Shown here piece by piece: positions 23,647-32,832 of a DNA stretch of 64,000 bases. How positions within the stretch are numbered: the stretch's first letter is position 1; each line of letters opens with the position of its first letter. A model generated the notes under the pieces. The model did not search any database. It saw only the letters and a list, made by a program, of their open reading frames with translations, and was not told the origin of the DNA. A program made the position numbers and the translations under genes. The stretch covers positions 1-64,000 of the forward strand of contig NZ_JABJXT010000006.1 of assembly GCF_013155295.1 (NCBI RefSeq). Reading direction: 5' to 3'. This DNA is from Pseudogemmobacter hezensis. Lineage in GTDB: Bacteria; Pseudomonadota; Alphaproteobacteria; Rhodobacterales; Rhodobacteraceae.

Positions 23647-24732
23647 TCAGAGAAAGCGATCCGGCGAAAGCGCCGCGACCAGCGGCTGCGCCAGATCGGG
23701 TGTCTGACCCAGCAAAAGATCAGCGGCAAGACGGCTGGCGGCTGGTGCGGTCTGGAACCCATAGCCCCCCTGGCCTGCCAGCCAGAAGAAGCCCGCATCC
23801 CCCGGCGCAAAGCCGATCACCGGCACCCGGTCGGGCGCGAAGGTGCGCAGCCCGGCCCAGTTCGCCAGCAGGCGGGTAACGGGCTCGGTCACGAATTCCT
23901 CATAGCGGGCAAGGCCTTCGGCCAGAACCATGTCATCGGCCCAGGCGTCATGGGGCGCGTCAACCGCATCCTCTTCGGCGGGGGAAACGATCAGCGCCCC
24001 GGCATCGGGCTTCATATACCAGCTTTCCGCAGGGCCAAAAACCATCGGCCATTTGCTGACATCCAGGCCCTCAGGCGCCGGGATTCGCGCCATCGAACGG
24101 CGCAGCGGCGCAAATCCGGGCGAGGAGACCCCCGCCAGGGCCGCCACCTGATCCACCCAGGCCCCGGCGGCATTGATCAGGATGCGGCCCTCAGCCTCGC
24201 CACCTGGCCAGCTGACATGCCAGCCTTCGGGGACGCGGTTGATCTGGCTGACCCTGGTCTTTACGCGGATCTCTGTGCCCGCAGCCCGGGCCTCACGGGC
24301 GAAGTTCTGCAGCAAAAGATCGGTGTCGATATCCTCGGCCGCCGTTGAAAGCGCCGCCAGTGTGACCCGCTCCCCGCGCAGGATCGGCACCATCTGCCGC
24401 GCCTCATCGGGGGGGATCTGCTGCATCTCCATCGTCTCGCGGTCGTGATGAAAGGCCTGGGCCTCGGCCTCGCCGGCCACCATCAACAGCCCGCGCGGGC
24501 TGAGGATGCCAGGCTGGCCGCGAAACCAGGCCTCTGACGCCTTTGACAGCCCGACCACCGCCGGATGCCCGTAATTCGGCTCGTATAGCGCGGCAGAGCG
24601 GCCCGAGGCATGATGCGCGAGGCTCTCTTCCTGCTCAAGAACCAGCACCCGCCCGGCCGCTTTTTCCGCCAGCCGCGCCGCAAGGGAAATGCCTGCAATG
24701 CCACCGCCGATGATGATGAAATCGTATGCCAT
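23647..24732 (-). CDS. FAD-dependent oxidoreductase (D-amino-acid oxidase-like)
   Basis: A 361-aa DAO-family flavoprotein. The dinucleotide-binding IIIGGGIAGISLAARLAE lies at residues 6-23, HHASGRSAALYEPNYGHP follows, and GLRTFAPDRVPVIGFAP with FWLAGQGGYGFQTAPA forms the C-terminal FAD-binding part. Such enzymes oxidise glycine, D-amino acids or N-methyl amino acids; the substrate is not evident. It is convergent-neighbour to GH25 on the same strand with an 85-nt gap, so co-transcription is possible. Confidence 0.85.
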   Translation of the reverse strand: MAYDFIIIGGGIAGISLAARLAEKAAGRVLVLEQEESLAHHASGRSAALYEPNYGHPAVVGLSKASEAWFRGQPGILSPRGLLMVAGEAEAQAFHHDRETMEMQQIPPDEARQMVPILRGERVTLAALSTAAEDIDTDLLLQNFAREARAAGTEIRVKTRVSQINRVPEGWHVSWPGGEAEGRILINAAGAWVDQVAALAGVSSPGFAPLRRSMARIPAPEGLDVSKWPMVFGPAESWYMKPDAGALIVSPAEEDAVDAPHDAWADDMVLAEGLARYEEFVTEPVTRLLANWAGLRTFAPDRVPVIGFAPGDAGFFWLAGQGGYGFQTAPAASRLAADLLLGQTPDLAQPLVAALSPDRFL

Positions 24733-24921
24733 GGTCCCTCTGGTTTGCTGCAGGCGCCGCGCGGGGCCTGGTTCGGGGCCTGGTCTGGATGAGGCCCGGC
24801 TTTGATTAGGCATTGTTTCCACGCCTTCGCAAGTGGGCCAATCCAGGCGAGAATTGCGGCGCAGCCAGCGGCTGAATTAACCAGTGACCAATTCTTGTAT
24901 TCTGCACCAGGCGGATTCGTA

Positions 24922-24937
24922 TTAACCTTTTGTTAAC
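24922..24937. promoter_or_regulatory. Full CtrA-type box (TTAA-N7-TTAAC)
   Basis: TTAACCTTTTGTTAAC matches the full CtrA consensus exactly, 88-103 nt upstream of the sulfotransferase-like gene, in a locally AT-rich intergenic patch. A half site TTAACCAG lies near 24878. The response regulator CtrA controls motility and surface functions in Rhodobacterales. Confidence 0.55.
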
Positions 24938-25024
24938 TTTGGGCGCGAATCGCGGCCCGAAGCCGTTTGTATCCTGTTTCTGCGGCGCGCCTGGGCGGGC
25001 CGTCCTGTTGTAACCAGTTCCGCA

Positions 25025-26656
25025 TTGGTTGTGTGTATCGTGGCAGATTTTCCCGCCGGTCAGCCTTCGCTGATCATCCATATCGGTCCGCATAAGACCG
25101 GCTCGACCTCGATCCAGGGCATGCTGCATCAGAATGCGGCGCTGCTGAAATCGGCCGGGGTCGTTACCCTGGCAGGCGAGCTGCCCTCAAAAGCCGGAAA
25201 AGCCGTTGAATCCAGGGATTTCGACTCTGCCAAAGGGCTTTTGTCGCTGATCGAGGATCAGATCGCCCGCAGCACAGCCCCGGTCACCATCCTCTCGCAG
25301 GAGGATTTCGCCGGCGATATGTTCGGGCGGCGCAATGCGACCCAGATCTATCCGACGCTGGTTAAAAACATCCGCATCATGTCGCGGATCTTCGCCCGCC
25401 ATCGCCCGGTTTTCGTGTTCTTTCGCCGTGATGAGACCGAGTGGCTGCAAAGCTGCTATGCCCAGCATCTGCGCTATCGCAACAAATTCTCAAGCTTTGA
25501 GACATTCGCCGCAGCGGTGCAGGGGTTTTCCTGGGATGATATTCTGGGCAAGGTTCAGGAAAATTTCCCGGACAGCTTTTTCGTCGAGGATTATCGGAAA
25601 GAGCCCGAACATGGCGTCACCCGGCTCTTGTCCTATGCGGGTTTCACCGCCTTGCCGCAGGGGTTTGATACCAGCGCAAAGGCCCGCAACACCTCATTGC
25701 CGCCGGCGATGCTGCGCCGATTCGAGCGGTTGAACCGCTTTGCCGATATCCCGAAACTGCTGCCGGTCTACAAAGAGCGTCTGCTGGCGGCGGCGGCGAC
25801 GGCAACAGAAAACGCGCCTGTTGTCCCGGAAGGGCGTAATCCGCAATGGCCCCCCGCGCCAGGCGGCACCGCCCCGGGCCTTGAGGCGCTGTCAAAGCGG
25901 GCGGCAGAGCGGGTTGGTACCCATACCGACGTTGCCGATATGCTGCCCGATCCGGCTGTCGATCTGGCGGCAATGGGGGCGCGCAGCCTGCCCGATGACG
26001 CGCAGATGCCTGCCGCCGGGCGGGCCGATATGCGCGACCAGGCCGGGATCCTGCGCTATCACCTGCGCGGCCGCAGCGAGCTGGCCTGGACCACTGCGCT
26101 TTGCATCTCTTATCTGCGCCGCGACACGCAGCTGACCGAGAAGGCCCGCGACCTTTTCCATCGGATCTGGCGCGAAGAGGGGCAAAACCTGGTGGCCGAA
26201 TTCAGCACCCGCTGGCTGATTTCCAACCTGCAGACCTTCCTCGACCACGGCCGCAATGAGGCGCAGCGGCTGATCGGCGGCATCGGCTATTTCTACGCCA
26301 ATATGATGAAGATCTATGAGGGCGAGCGGGCCATTGAGGGCATCGACGCGGATGCGACCTATGCCGGGCCCGAGCCGCAGACGAAAAGCGGCTTTCGCGG
26401 CATGGACCGCTATACCCTGGGCGGCACGGATCTTTTGCTGAACACCAATGCGCTGGCGCTGAGCTATGCGCAGATGGATCCGGTGGCGGGGCCCATTCTC
26501 GAAGAGCTGCTTTTGCGGGTAAAACACAGCCATTCGGTGTTTTCGCGCAACGATCAGAGCCGGGCACGCCTCGGCGCGTCGCAGCCCGGGTTCCAGAATA
26601 CCTGGACCTTCTTTGAAGAGGTGCAGCCCCCTGTGGCATCCGGTCAGGCCAGCTGA
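25025..26656 (+). CDS. Sulfotransferase-like protein with long C-terminal helical region
   Basis: About 540 aa. The N-terminal part has the P-loop for PAPS binding (IIHIGPHKTGSTSIQGML, about residues 17-34) and VFVFFRRDETEWLQSCYAQHLRYRNKF, which resembles the second PAPS-contact region. Residues 340-540 form an apparently helical region (YLRRDTQLTEKARDLFHRIW and on) that I do not recognise. No signal peptide is seen. The start is unresolved among TTG 25025, GTG 25031 and GTG 25040, none with a good Shine-Dalgarno. A role in sulfating a surface glycan or other acceptor is plausible only from the family. Confidence 0.75.
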   Translation: MVVCIVADFPAGQPSLIIHIGPHKTGSTSIQGMLHQNAALLKSAGVVTLAGELPSKAGKAVESRDFDSAKGLLSLIEDQIARSTAPVTILSQEDFAGDMFGRRNATQIYPTLVKNIRIMSRIFARHRPVFVFFRRDETEWLQSCYAQHLRYRNKFSSFETFAAAVQGFSWDDILGKVQENFPDSFFVEDYRKEPEHGVTRLLSYAGFTALPQGFDTSAKARNTSLPPAMLRRFERLNRFADIPKLLPVYKERLLAAAATATENAPVVPEGRNPQWPPAPGGTAPGLEALSKRAAERVGTHTDVADMLPDPAVDLAAMGARSLPDDAQMPAAGRADMRDQAGILRYHLRGRSELAWTTALCISYLRRDTQLTEKARDLFHRIWREEGQNLVAEFSTRWLISNLQTFLDHGRNEAQRLIGGIGYFYANMMKIYEGERAIEGIDADATYAGPEPQTKSGFRGMDRYTLGGTDLLLNTNALALSYAQMDPVAGPILEELLLRVKHSHSVFSRNDQSRARLGASQPGFQNTWTFFEEVQPPVASGQAS

Positions 26657-26860
26657 TTTTCGGGGCTGGTCCGGGGGGCTGGTCCGGGGCTGATCTGTGG
26701 GGCGGCAGGGCAGGCCAGGCGGGTCTGTGCATTTCTGAACAGGCGCGACGCAGGTTGCAAAGGATGAAATCCGCCGGGATTGCGGTTAGCTTCATGCCAT
26801 AGCAGCAAGCCCGCCCGATCATCGGATGCATCGGGGCCGGGTCTCGCCAGGGAGAATAGC

Positions 26861-27799
26861 ATGAGTTGGAACCCCGCCCTCGATCCCTCGATTCCGATCG
26901 GTGACCAGGTTGACACGATCGAGACGGTGATCGTGCCGCGCGCCCGTGATCTGGGCGGATTTGAGGTGCGCCGCGCTTTGCCCTCGGTGCAGCGGCAAAT
27001 GGTTGGCCCTTTTATCTTTTTCGACCAGATGGGCCCGGCAGAATTCCTGACAGGGCAGGGGATAGACGTCCGCCCGCACCCCCATATCGGGCTGGGCACC
27101 GTGACCTATCTGATGAAGGGCAAGCTGCATCACCGTGACAGTCTTGGCACCGACCAGTGGATCGAGCCGGGCGCGGTCAACTGGATGATGGCGGGTCATG
27201 GCATCACCCATTCCGAGCGCACCGATGGCGAGGCCCGCAAGGCCCCGCTGACGATGTTCGGCCTGCAGACCTGGCTTGCAGTCCCCAAAGACCGCGAGGA
27301 TGATCCCGCCGCCTTTATTCATGTCGGCAAACCCGAGCTGCCCGAACTGGAGGGCGAGGGCAAACAGGTGCGGCTGATCCTCGGCGAGGCCTGGGGCGCG
27401 CGGATGCCGCTGGCGATGCCGTCAGAGGTTTTCTACGCCGATGCCATCCTGCAGCCCGGCGCTTCCATCCCCTTGCCCGACAATCATGAAGATCGCGGCG
27501 TCTATATCCTGACCGGCTCGGTGATCTCGGGCGGCCAAAGCTATGAGGCGGGCCGGATGCTGGTGTTCCGCCCCGGTGACCAGGTATCGGTCAAAGCGGG
27601 CGAAGCGGGGGCGCGGCTGATGCTGCTGGGCGGCGCGACGATGGATGGGCCGCGTTATATCTGGTGGAATTTCGTCGCCTCGTCGAAAGACCGCATCGCC
27701 GCCGCGAAAGAGGCCTGGCGGGCGGGCGACTGGGCGCATGGCCGTTTCAGCCTGCCGCCCGATGACAATCACGAGTTCATCCCCGCCCCCGACACCTGA
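26861..27799 (+). CDS. Pirin family protein
   Basis: A 312-aa bicupin protein. The N-terminal cupin carries the metal-binding residues HPHIG and HGITHSE expected for pirins, and TVTYLMKGKLHHRDSLG lies between them. The second cupin (GVYILTGSVISGG) lacks the metal set, as usual. Pirins are iron proteins with regulatory or quercetinase activity; the role here is unknown. Start 26861 follows AGGGAG. Confidence 0.9.
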   Translation: MSWNPALDPSIPIGDQVDTIETVIVPRARDLGGFEVRRALPSVQRQMVGPFIFFDQMGPAEFLTGQGIDVRPHPHIGLGTVTYLMKGKLHHRDSLGTDQWIEPGAVNWMMAGHGITHSERTDGEARKAPLTMFGLQTWLAVPKDREDDPAAFIHVGKPELPELEGEGKQVRLILGEAWGARMPLAMPSEVFYADAILQPGASIPLPDNHEDRGVYILTGSVISGGQSYEAGRMLVFRPGDQVSVKAGEAGARLMLLGGATMDGPRYIWWNFVASSKDRIAAAKEAWRAGDWAHGRFSLPPDDNHEFIPAPDT

Positions 27800-27942
27800 G
27801 CGGAGAACCGGGCCCGATAGCACCCCCAATAACGCCCCCCGATACATCCTTGTCGGGGGGAACTATGGGGCCGATTACAGGGGCAAATTAACCGGGTTTG
27901 GGTGGCGCGTAAAAAGGATGTGAAAATTCCGCATTGTGGCGC

Positions 27943-27970
27943 TTGACGGGGGGCGATCCCCCCGCTATCT
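27943..27970 (+). promoter_or_regulatory. Promoter of the tRNA-Asp pair
   Basis: TTGACG (27943-27948) and CTATCT (27965-27970) with a 16-nt spacer, 44 nt before the first tRNA. The spacer is GC-rich with an internal GGGGGCGATCCCCC palindrome. Confidence 0.7.
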
Positions 27971-28013
27971 AGCCCCCACGCCCGGTTCGCCGGGAAAACA
28001 AGAGACCAAAAGC

Positions 28014-28090
28014 GCGGTTGTAGCTCAGTCGGTTAGAGTACCGGCCTGTCACGCCGGGGGTCGCGGGTTCGAGCCCCGTCAACCGCGCCA
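28014..28090 (+). tRNA. tRNA-Asp (GTC), copy 1
   Basis: A 77-nt cloverleaf with acceptor GCGGTTG/CAACCGC, discriminator G and encoded CCA. The anticodon loop CTGTCAC sits on the stem CCGGC/GCCGG, giving anticodon GTC. Confidence 0.97.
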
Positions 28091-28120
28091 CTTGTTTTCC
28101 TGCTGATCCGTTGCGCCAGC

Positions 28121-28197
28121 GCGGTTGTAGCTCAGTCGGTTAGAGTACCGGCCTGTCACGCCGGGGGTCGCGGGTTCGAGCCCCGTCAACCGCGCCA
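28121..28197 (+). tRNA. tRNA-Asp (GTC), copy 2
   Basis: Identical in sequence to the copy at 28014-28090, including CCA, 30 nt downstream. The two are probably co-transcribed from the promoter at 27943. Confidence 0.97.
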
Positions 28198-28415
28198 CTT
28201 TCTTCCCTGATGAAATCAGATGCAGATATAGACGCAAGACGCGCCTGTCCTTGCATGTCCGGATGTCTCTGATGCCAGTTTTGCATCAGCCCACCGCCAG
28301 CCCACCGCCGCGAAAGCGCGGATTATGCCACCGCAACCGCCCCATCCCCGGCATCTTCCTTGATCCCGCGCCCGCAACCGTCTAACTGGCGGCCAGCAGC
28401 TTATGGAGGGCCGAT

Positions 28416-29513
28416 ATGGGCTTTAAGATGGGAATTGTCGGCCTGCCGAATGTGGGGAAGTCCACACTCTTCAACGCGCTGACGAAAACGGCGGCCGCCC
28501 AGGCGGCGAACTTCCCCTTTTGCACCATCGAGCCGAACGTCGGCGAGGTCGCGGTCCCCGATGCGCGGCTGGGCAAACTGGCGGCGATTGCGGGTTCAAA
28601 GCAGATCATCCCGGCGCGGATGACCTTTGTCGATATCGCAGGCCTCGTGCGCGGCGCCTCGAAAGGCGAGGGGCTGGGCAATCAGTTCCTGGCCAATATC
28701 CGCGAATGTGACGCCATCGCCCATGTGCTGCGCTGCTTTGAGGATGGCGACATCACCCATGTCGAGGGCCGGATTGACCCCGTGGCCGATGCCGAGACCA
28801 TCGAGACCGAGCTGATGCTGGCCGACCTGGAATCGATCGAGCGTCGCCGCGCCAATCTCGCCCGCAAGATCAAAGGCAATGACAAAGACGCCGCCGACCA
28901 GGACCGCCTGCTGGCGCTGGCGCAAAAGGCGCTGGAAGATGGCCAGCCTGCCCGCGTGGTGAAAGTCTCGGAAGATGACGCCCGCGCCTGGAGCCTTTTG
29001 CAACTGCTGACCGCCAAACCCGTGCTTTACGTCTGCAATGTCGAGGAAACCTCGGCCGAAAGCGGCAATAGCCAATCCGCCCGTGTCGCCGAGATGGCGG
29101 CAAAGCAGGGGGCGGGTACCGTGGTGATTTCGGCCCGTATCGAAGAGGAAATCGCGCAGCTTCCCGATGAGGATGCGGCGGCCTTCCTTGAGGAAATGGG
29201 CCTGCAAGAGGCGGGCCTCGACCGTCTGATCCGTGCGGGCTACGCGCTTTTGGGCCTGCAGACCTATTTCACCATCGGCCCGAAAGAGGCCCGCGCCTGG
29301 ACGATCCTGAAGGGCATGCTGGCGCCCCAGGCCGCCGGGGTGATCCATGGCGATTTCGAGAAGGGCTTCATCCGCGCCGAAACCATCGGCTATGAAGACT
29401 ATATCGCAGGCAAGGGCGAGGCCGGCGCAAAAGAGGCTGGCAAGTTCCGGGTCGAAGGCAAGACCTATGAGGTGAAGGACGGCGACGTCCTGCACTTCCT
29501 CTTTAACGCCTGA
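28416..29513 (+). CDS. ychF: Redox-regulated ATPase YchF (Obg-family)
   Basis: A 365-aa member of the Obg/HflX superfamily that prefers ATP and binds ribosomes. G1 is GLPNVGKST near the N-terminus, the [20 protein letters not shown] switch II region is present, and the C-terminal TGS domain ends in the conserved [18 protein letters not shown]. Length and order are standard. The start has GGAGGG upstream. Confidence 0.96.
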   Translation: MGFKMGIVGLPNVGKSTLFNALTKTAAAQAANFPFCTIEPNVGEVAVPDARLGKLAAIAGSKQIIPARMTFVDIAGLVRGASKGEGLGNQFLANIRECDAIAHVLRCFEDGDITHVEGRIDPVADAETIETELMLADLESIERRRANLARKIKGNDKDAADQDRLLALAQKALEDGQPARVVKVSEDDARAWSLLQLLTAKPVLYVCNVEETSAESGNSQSARVAEMAAKQGAGTVVISARIEEEIAQLPDEDAAAFLEEMGLQEAGLDRLIRAGYALLGLQTYFTIGPKEARAWTILKGMLAPQAAGVIHGDFEKGFIRAETIGYEDYIAGKGEAGAKEAGKFRVEGKTYEVKDGDVLHFLFNA

Positions 29514-29534
29514 TCCCTATCCGGAAAATCGGCA

Positions 29535-29564
29535 GCATCGCCTTGTCATGTGACAGGGCGATGC
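29535..29564 (+). terminator. Hairpin after ychF
   Basis: GCATCGCC (29535-29542) and GGCGATGC (29557-29564) with TGTCA/TGACA continuing the stem inward form an almost loop-free hairpin. There is no T run after it, so Rho-independent termination is not certain. Confidence 0.5.
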
Positions 29565-29580
29565 CCCCCCTGCGGCAGCC

Positions 29581-29650
29581 TTTTCTCCTGTCTGACAATA
29601 TCCCGGGGGGTGAGCTGCATCGCAGCGAGGGGGCGAGCAGCCCCCTTTTT
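29581..29650 (+). repeat. REP-like element, copy 3
   Basis: TTTTCTCCTGTCTGACAATA followed by TCCCGGGGGGTGAGCTGC and a GC hairpin with GGGGGCGAGCAGCCCCC. It shares the head and layout of the copies at 8561 and 22619. Confidence 0.6.
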
Positions 29651-29662
29651 ACGTCAGACCAG

Positions 29663-29798
29663 GCTCACGCCGCCCGAGGCTCAGAGACAGCTCACGCCGC
29701 CCGAGGCTCAGTGCCGGCTCACGCCGCCCGAGGCTTAGTGTCGGCTCACGCCGCCTGAGGCTCAGTTCCGGCTCACGCCGCCTGGGGGCTCAGCCTCG
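29663..29798 (-). repeat. 27-bp tandem repeat derived from the MFS gene tail
   Basis: The word GCTCACGCCGCC recurs at 29663, 29690, 29717, 29744 and 29771 (periods 27, 27, 27, 27), and GCTCACG again at 29799 (28 later). The last unit overlaps the 3' end of the MFS coding sequence (PRLSPQAA and stop); the others are degenerate copies of the same last nine codons including the TGA. Confidence 0.9.
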
Positions 29799-31029
29799 GC
29801 TCACGGATCGGCAGATGCACCAGCGCCGAGAAGGCGCCAACCCCAACCCCGATCCACCAGACCAGATCGTAATTGCCGTTCAGATCATACATCTTCCCGC
29901 CCAGCCAGACGCCCAAGAAACCGCCGATCTGGTGGGACAGGAACACAAATCCGTAAAGCGTGCCCATATAGCGCAGCCCCCAAAGATGCGCGACCAGGCC
30001 TGATGTCAGCGGCACCGTCGCCAGCCACAGCGACCCCATCACCGCTGAAAAGACCAGCACCGAGAGCGGCGTGATCGGCAGCAGGAAGAACACCGCAGCC
30101 GCAATCGTGCGCAGCACATAGATGCCGCAAAGCAGGTATTTCTTGCTCCATCTTTTGCCCAGCCAGCCCGCCAGGACCGTGCCGACGATATTGAAAAGCC
30201 CGATCACCGCAATCGAGACCGCCCCAAGCGCTGAGGTCGTGGTGATTCCGATCATCGCCAGAAAACCTGACGGGTCTATCGCGCCGCAAAAATCGGTCAC
30301 GAAGGCCGGGAAATGCGCGGTGATAAAGGCCAGCTGATAGCCGCAAGAGAAGAACCCCAGGAAAATCAGCGTATAGGACGGGTCTTTGAAGGCGCGCTTC
30401 AGCACCGTGCCGAGGCTTTCCTCCAGCTCGGCCTTGCTGGCCACATGCGCCGAGCGGATGAAGGGCAACGCGAACAGCGTCAGCAAAACCACCCCGGCAA
30501 AAATCACAAAGACCCATTGCCAGGAATAGAATTGCAGCAGGAATTCGGCCATGGGTGCGCCGAAAACCTGCCCCGCCGAGCCTGCCGCCGTGCCGATCCC
30601 AAGCGCCATCGAGCGATGCTCGGGCGCGGCAGCGCGGCCGACGATGGCCAGAATCACCCCAAACCCGGTGCCCGCAATGCCAAAGCCGATCACGATGGCC
30701 AGCCATTGATGCTGCCATGGCTCGGTTGAAAGCGCCGTCAGCACCAGGCCAAGCGCGTAAAGAAGCGCGCCAAGGATGATCGCACGACGGTCGCCGAATT
30801 TCTCGGCCACCGCCCCGAACAGCGGCTGCCCGATCCCCCAGGCCAGGTTCTGGATGGCAATGGCCAGGCTGAACTCACTGCGGGCCCAGCCGAACTCGGC
30901 AGCGACAGGGATCTGAAACACCCCGAAAGAGGCGCGGATCGCAAAGCCGATCATCAGAATGAAAGAGCCGGCGATCAGCACCGGCGTCATCAGGGGGGCC
31001 CTTGCCGGGCTGGCAGTGTTCGGGGTCAT
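29773..31029 (-). CDS. MFS transporter
   Basis: A 418-aa inner-membrane transporter with about 12 hydrophobic segments. The loop between segments 2 and 3 has GAVAEKFGDRRAIILGALL, close to the MFS G-x-x-D-R-x-G/R-R motif. The central loop (RSAHVASKAELEESLGTVLKRAF) separates two halves. It looks like the monocarboxylate/oxalate-formate type, but the substrate is unknown. The gene's last nine codons were copied repeatedly downstream (29663-29798). Confidence 0.87.
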   Translation of the reverse strand: MTPNTASPARAPLMTPVLIAGSFILMIGFAIRASFGVFQIPVAAEFGWARSEFSLAIAIQNLAWGIGQPLFGAVAEKFGDRRAIILGALLYALGLVLTALSTEPWQHQWLAIVIGFGIAGTGFGVILAIVGRAAAPEHRSMALGIGTAAGSAGQVFGAPMAEFLLQFYSWQWVFVIFAGVVLLTLFALPFIRSAHVASKAELEESLGTVLKRAFKDPSYTLIFLGFFSCGYQLAFITAHFPAFVTDFCGAIDPSGFLAMIGITTTSALGAVSIAVIGLFNIVGTVLAGWLGKRWSKKYLLCGIYVLRTIAAAVFFLLPITPLSVLVFSAVMGSLWLATVPLTSGLVAHLWGLRYMGTLYGFVFLSHQIGGFLGVWLGGKMYDLNGNYDLVWWIGVGVGAFSALVHLPIREPRLSPQAA

Positions 31030-31092
31030 AAAGGTGCCTTCTCTTCGCGTGCCCGACCCTGGGCCAGCCCCCGGATCGCGTCAAATGATGAA

Positions 31093-31107
31093 TTGTGATG
31101 CATACAA
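31093..31107. promoter_or_regulatory. GntR-like operator candidate between MFS and alpha-glucosidase genes
   Basis: TTGTGATGCATACAA would be a perfect TTGTATGCATACAA palindrome but for one inserted G. Such sites are typical of FadR/FCD-type GntR regulators. It lies in the divergent promoter region; no GntR gene is in the window. Confidence 0.25.
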
Positions 31108-31205
31108 CTGCCCTCGCCCGGCGACCTGTGGCGCCGCCCCGTGATCCCCATCGCCATCGGGATAAAACCGCGCCATGATGGGGCATCATCTGGCAGGGGG
31201 CGCAT

Positions 31206-32813
31206 GTGAGTGAATGGTGGCGGGGGGCGGTAACCTATCAGGTCTATCCGCGCAGTTTTCAGGACACGAACGGCGATGGCATCGGTGATCTGCCGGGGAT
31301 AACCGCGCGTCTGCCCTATCTGGCCGAACTGGGGGTGGATGCGGTCTGGCTGTCGCCGGTGTTCAAAAGCCCGATGAAAGATATGGGCTATGATGTCTCT
31401 GATTATATCGACATCGACCCGGTTTTCGGCAGCCTTGCGGATTTCGACGCGCTGATCGCAAGGGCGCATGAGCTGGGGCTGAAGGTGATCATCGACCAGG
31501 TGCTCTCACATTCGTCAGACCAGCATCCGTTTTTTGCTGAAAGCCGTGCCTCGCGCGACAATCCCCGCGCTGATTGGTATGTCTGGGCCGATCCGCGCCA
31601 TGACGGCACACCGCCCACCAACTGGCTGTCGGTATTCGGCGGCCCTGGCTGGACCTGGGATGGCCGCCGCCGCCAGTTCTATATGCACAACTTCCTCAGC
31701 AGTCAGCCGGATCTGAACTACCACAATCCGGCGGTGCAGGACTGGGCGCTTTCCGTGCTGCGCTTCTGGCTGGAGCGGGGCGTTGACGGCTTCCGCTTTG
31801 ATACCGTGAACTACTATTTCCACGACCTTAAACTGCGCGACAATCCGGCCGACTGGCGTGACCTCTCAACGCCCGCCGACAATCCCTATGACATGCAGTA
31901 CCACCTCTTTGACAAGAACCGCCCCGAGAACCTGGCCTGGCTGGCGCGGATCCGAACCCTGCTGGATGAATATGGCGCGATGAGCGTGGGCGAGGTCGGA
32001 GAGACCCATCATGCCATTGAGATGATGGGGAAATACTCTGCCCCCGGCCATCTGCACCAATGCTATAGCTTTGAGATGCTGGGCCGCAGCTATACTCCCG
32101 ATTTCTTTCGCAGCCGGATTGAGGGCTTCTTTTCCGCAGCCCCCCAGGCCTGGCCGATGTGGGCCTTTGCCAATCATGACGTGCCGCGTCAGGTGACGCG
32201 CTGGCTGCCCCATGCCGCCAGTCCAGAGGCGCTGGCCAAACAGGCGGGGGCGCTGCTTCTGGCCTTTGAGGGCTCGATTTGCCTGTGGCAGGGTGAGGAG
32301 ATCGGCCAGACAGATACCCAGCTCAGCTATGAGGAACTGACCGATCCGCAGGGGATTGCGTTTTGGCCCGCCCCCGTCGGGCGCGACAATACCCGCACGC
32401 CGATGGTCTGGGATGACAGCGCCAATGGCGGCTTTACCACCGGCACGCCCTGGCTGCCGGTCAAAGCGCCGCAACTGGCCCGCAATGTCGCCTCGCAAGA
32501 GCGCCATCAGGGCAGCGTGCTGGAAAGCTACCGCCAGATGCTGCAGTTTCGCCGGGGCGAAGATGATCTGATCCACGGCAAGACCCGCTTTCTGGAGACC
32601 CCGGATCCGGTGCTGGGTTTTGTCAGGGGCGAGGCAGGACGGGGCGGCATTTTGTGCCTGTTCAACCTTGGCCCCGACGCGGTGACGCTGGATCTGGCCG
32701 CCGAGGGGGCGCAGATCGGCCCCGCGCAAGAGTTTGCGCCCGACAGAAGCCAGATCCGGCTGGGCCCGAATGGGTTTGGCTTTTTGCGGCTCTCTGCGCC
32801 TGTCGGCGGCTAG
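31206..32813 (+). CDS. GH13 alpha-glucosidase (oligo-1,6-glucosidase type)
   Basis: A 535-aa cytoplasmic glycoside hydrolase. The catalytic triad of family 13 is visible as nucleophile D199 (GVDGFRFDTVNYY), acid/base E263 (SVGEVGE) and D325 (FANHDVPR). The N-terminal VTYQVYPRSFQDTNGDGIGDLPGI is typical of oligo-1,6-glucosidases and AglA-like alpha-glucosidases. It starts with GTG after CAGGGGGC. It has no sugar transporter gene beside it apart from the divergent MFS. Confidence 0.92.
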   Translation: MSEWWRGAVTYQVYPRSFQDTNGDGIGDLPGITARLPYLAELGVDAVWLSPVFKSPMKDMGYDVSDYIDIDPVFGSLADFDALIARAHELGLKVIIDQVLSHSSDQHPFFAESRASRDNPRADWYVWADPRHDGTPPTNWLSVFGGPGWTWDGRRRQFYMHNFLSSQPDLNYHNPAVQDWALSVLRFWLERGVDGFRFDTVNYYFHDLKLRDNPADWRDLSTPADNPYDMQYHLFDKNRPENLAWLARIRTLLDEYGAMSVGEVGETHHAIEMMGKYSAPGHLHQCYSFEMLGRSYTPDFFRSRIEGFFSAAPQAWPMWAFANHDVPRQVTRWLPHAASPEALAKQAGALLLAFEGSICLWQGEEIGQTDTQLSYEELTDPQGIAFWPAPVGRDNTRTPMVWDDSANGGFTTGTPWLPVKAPQLARNVASQERHQGSVLESYRQMLQFRRGEDDLIHGKTRFLETPDPVLGFVRGEAGRGGILCLFNLGPDAVTLDLAAEGAQIGPAQEFAPDRSQIRLGPNGFGFLRLSAPVGG

Positions 32814-32832
32814 GCCGGAACTGCGGTGAAAC

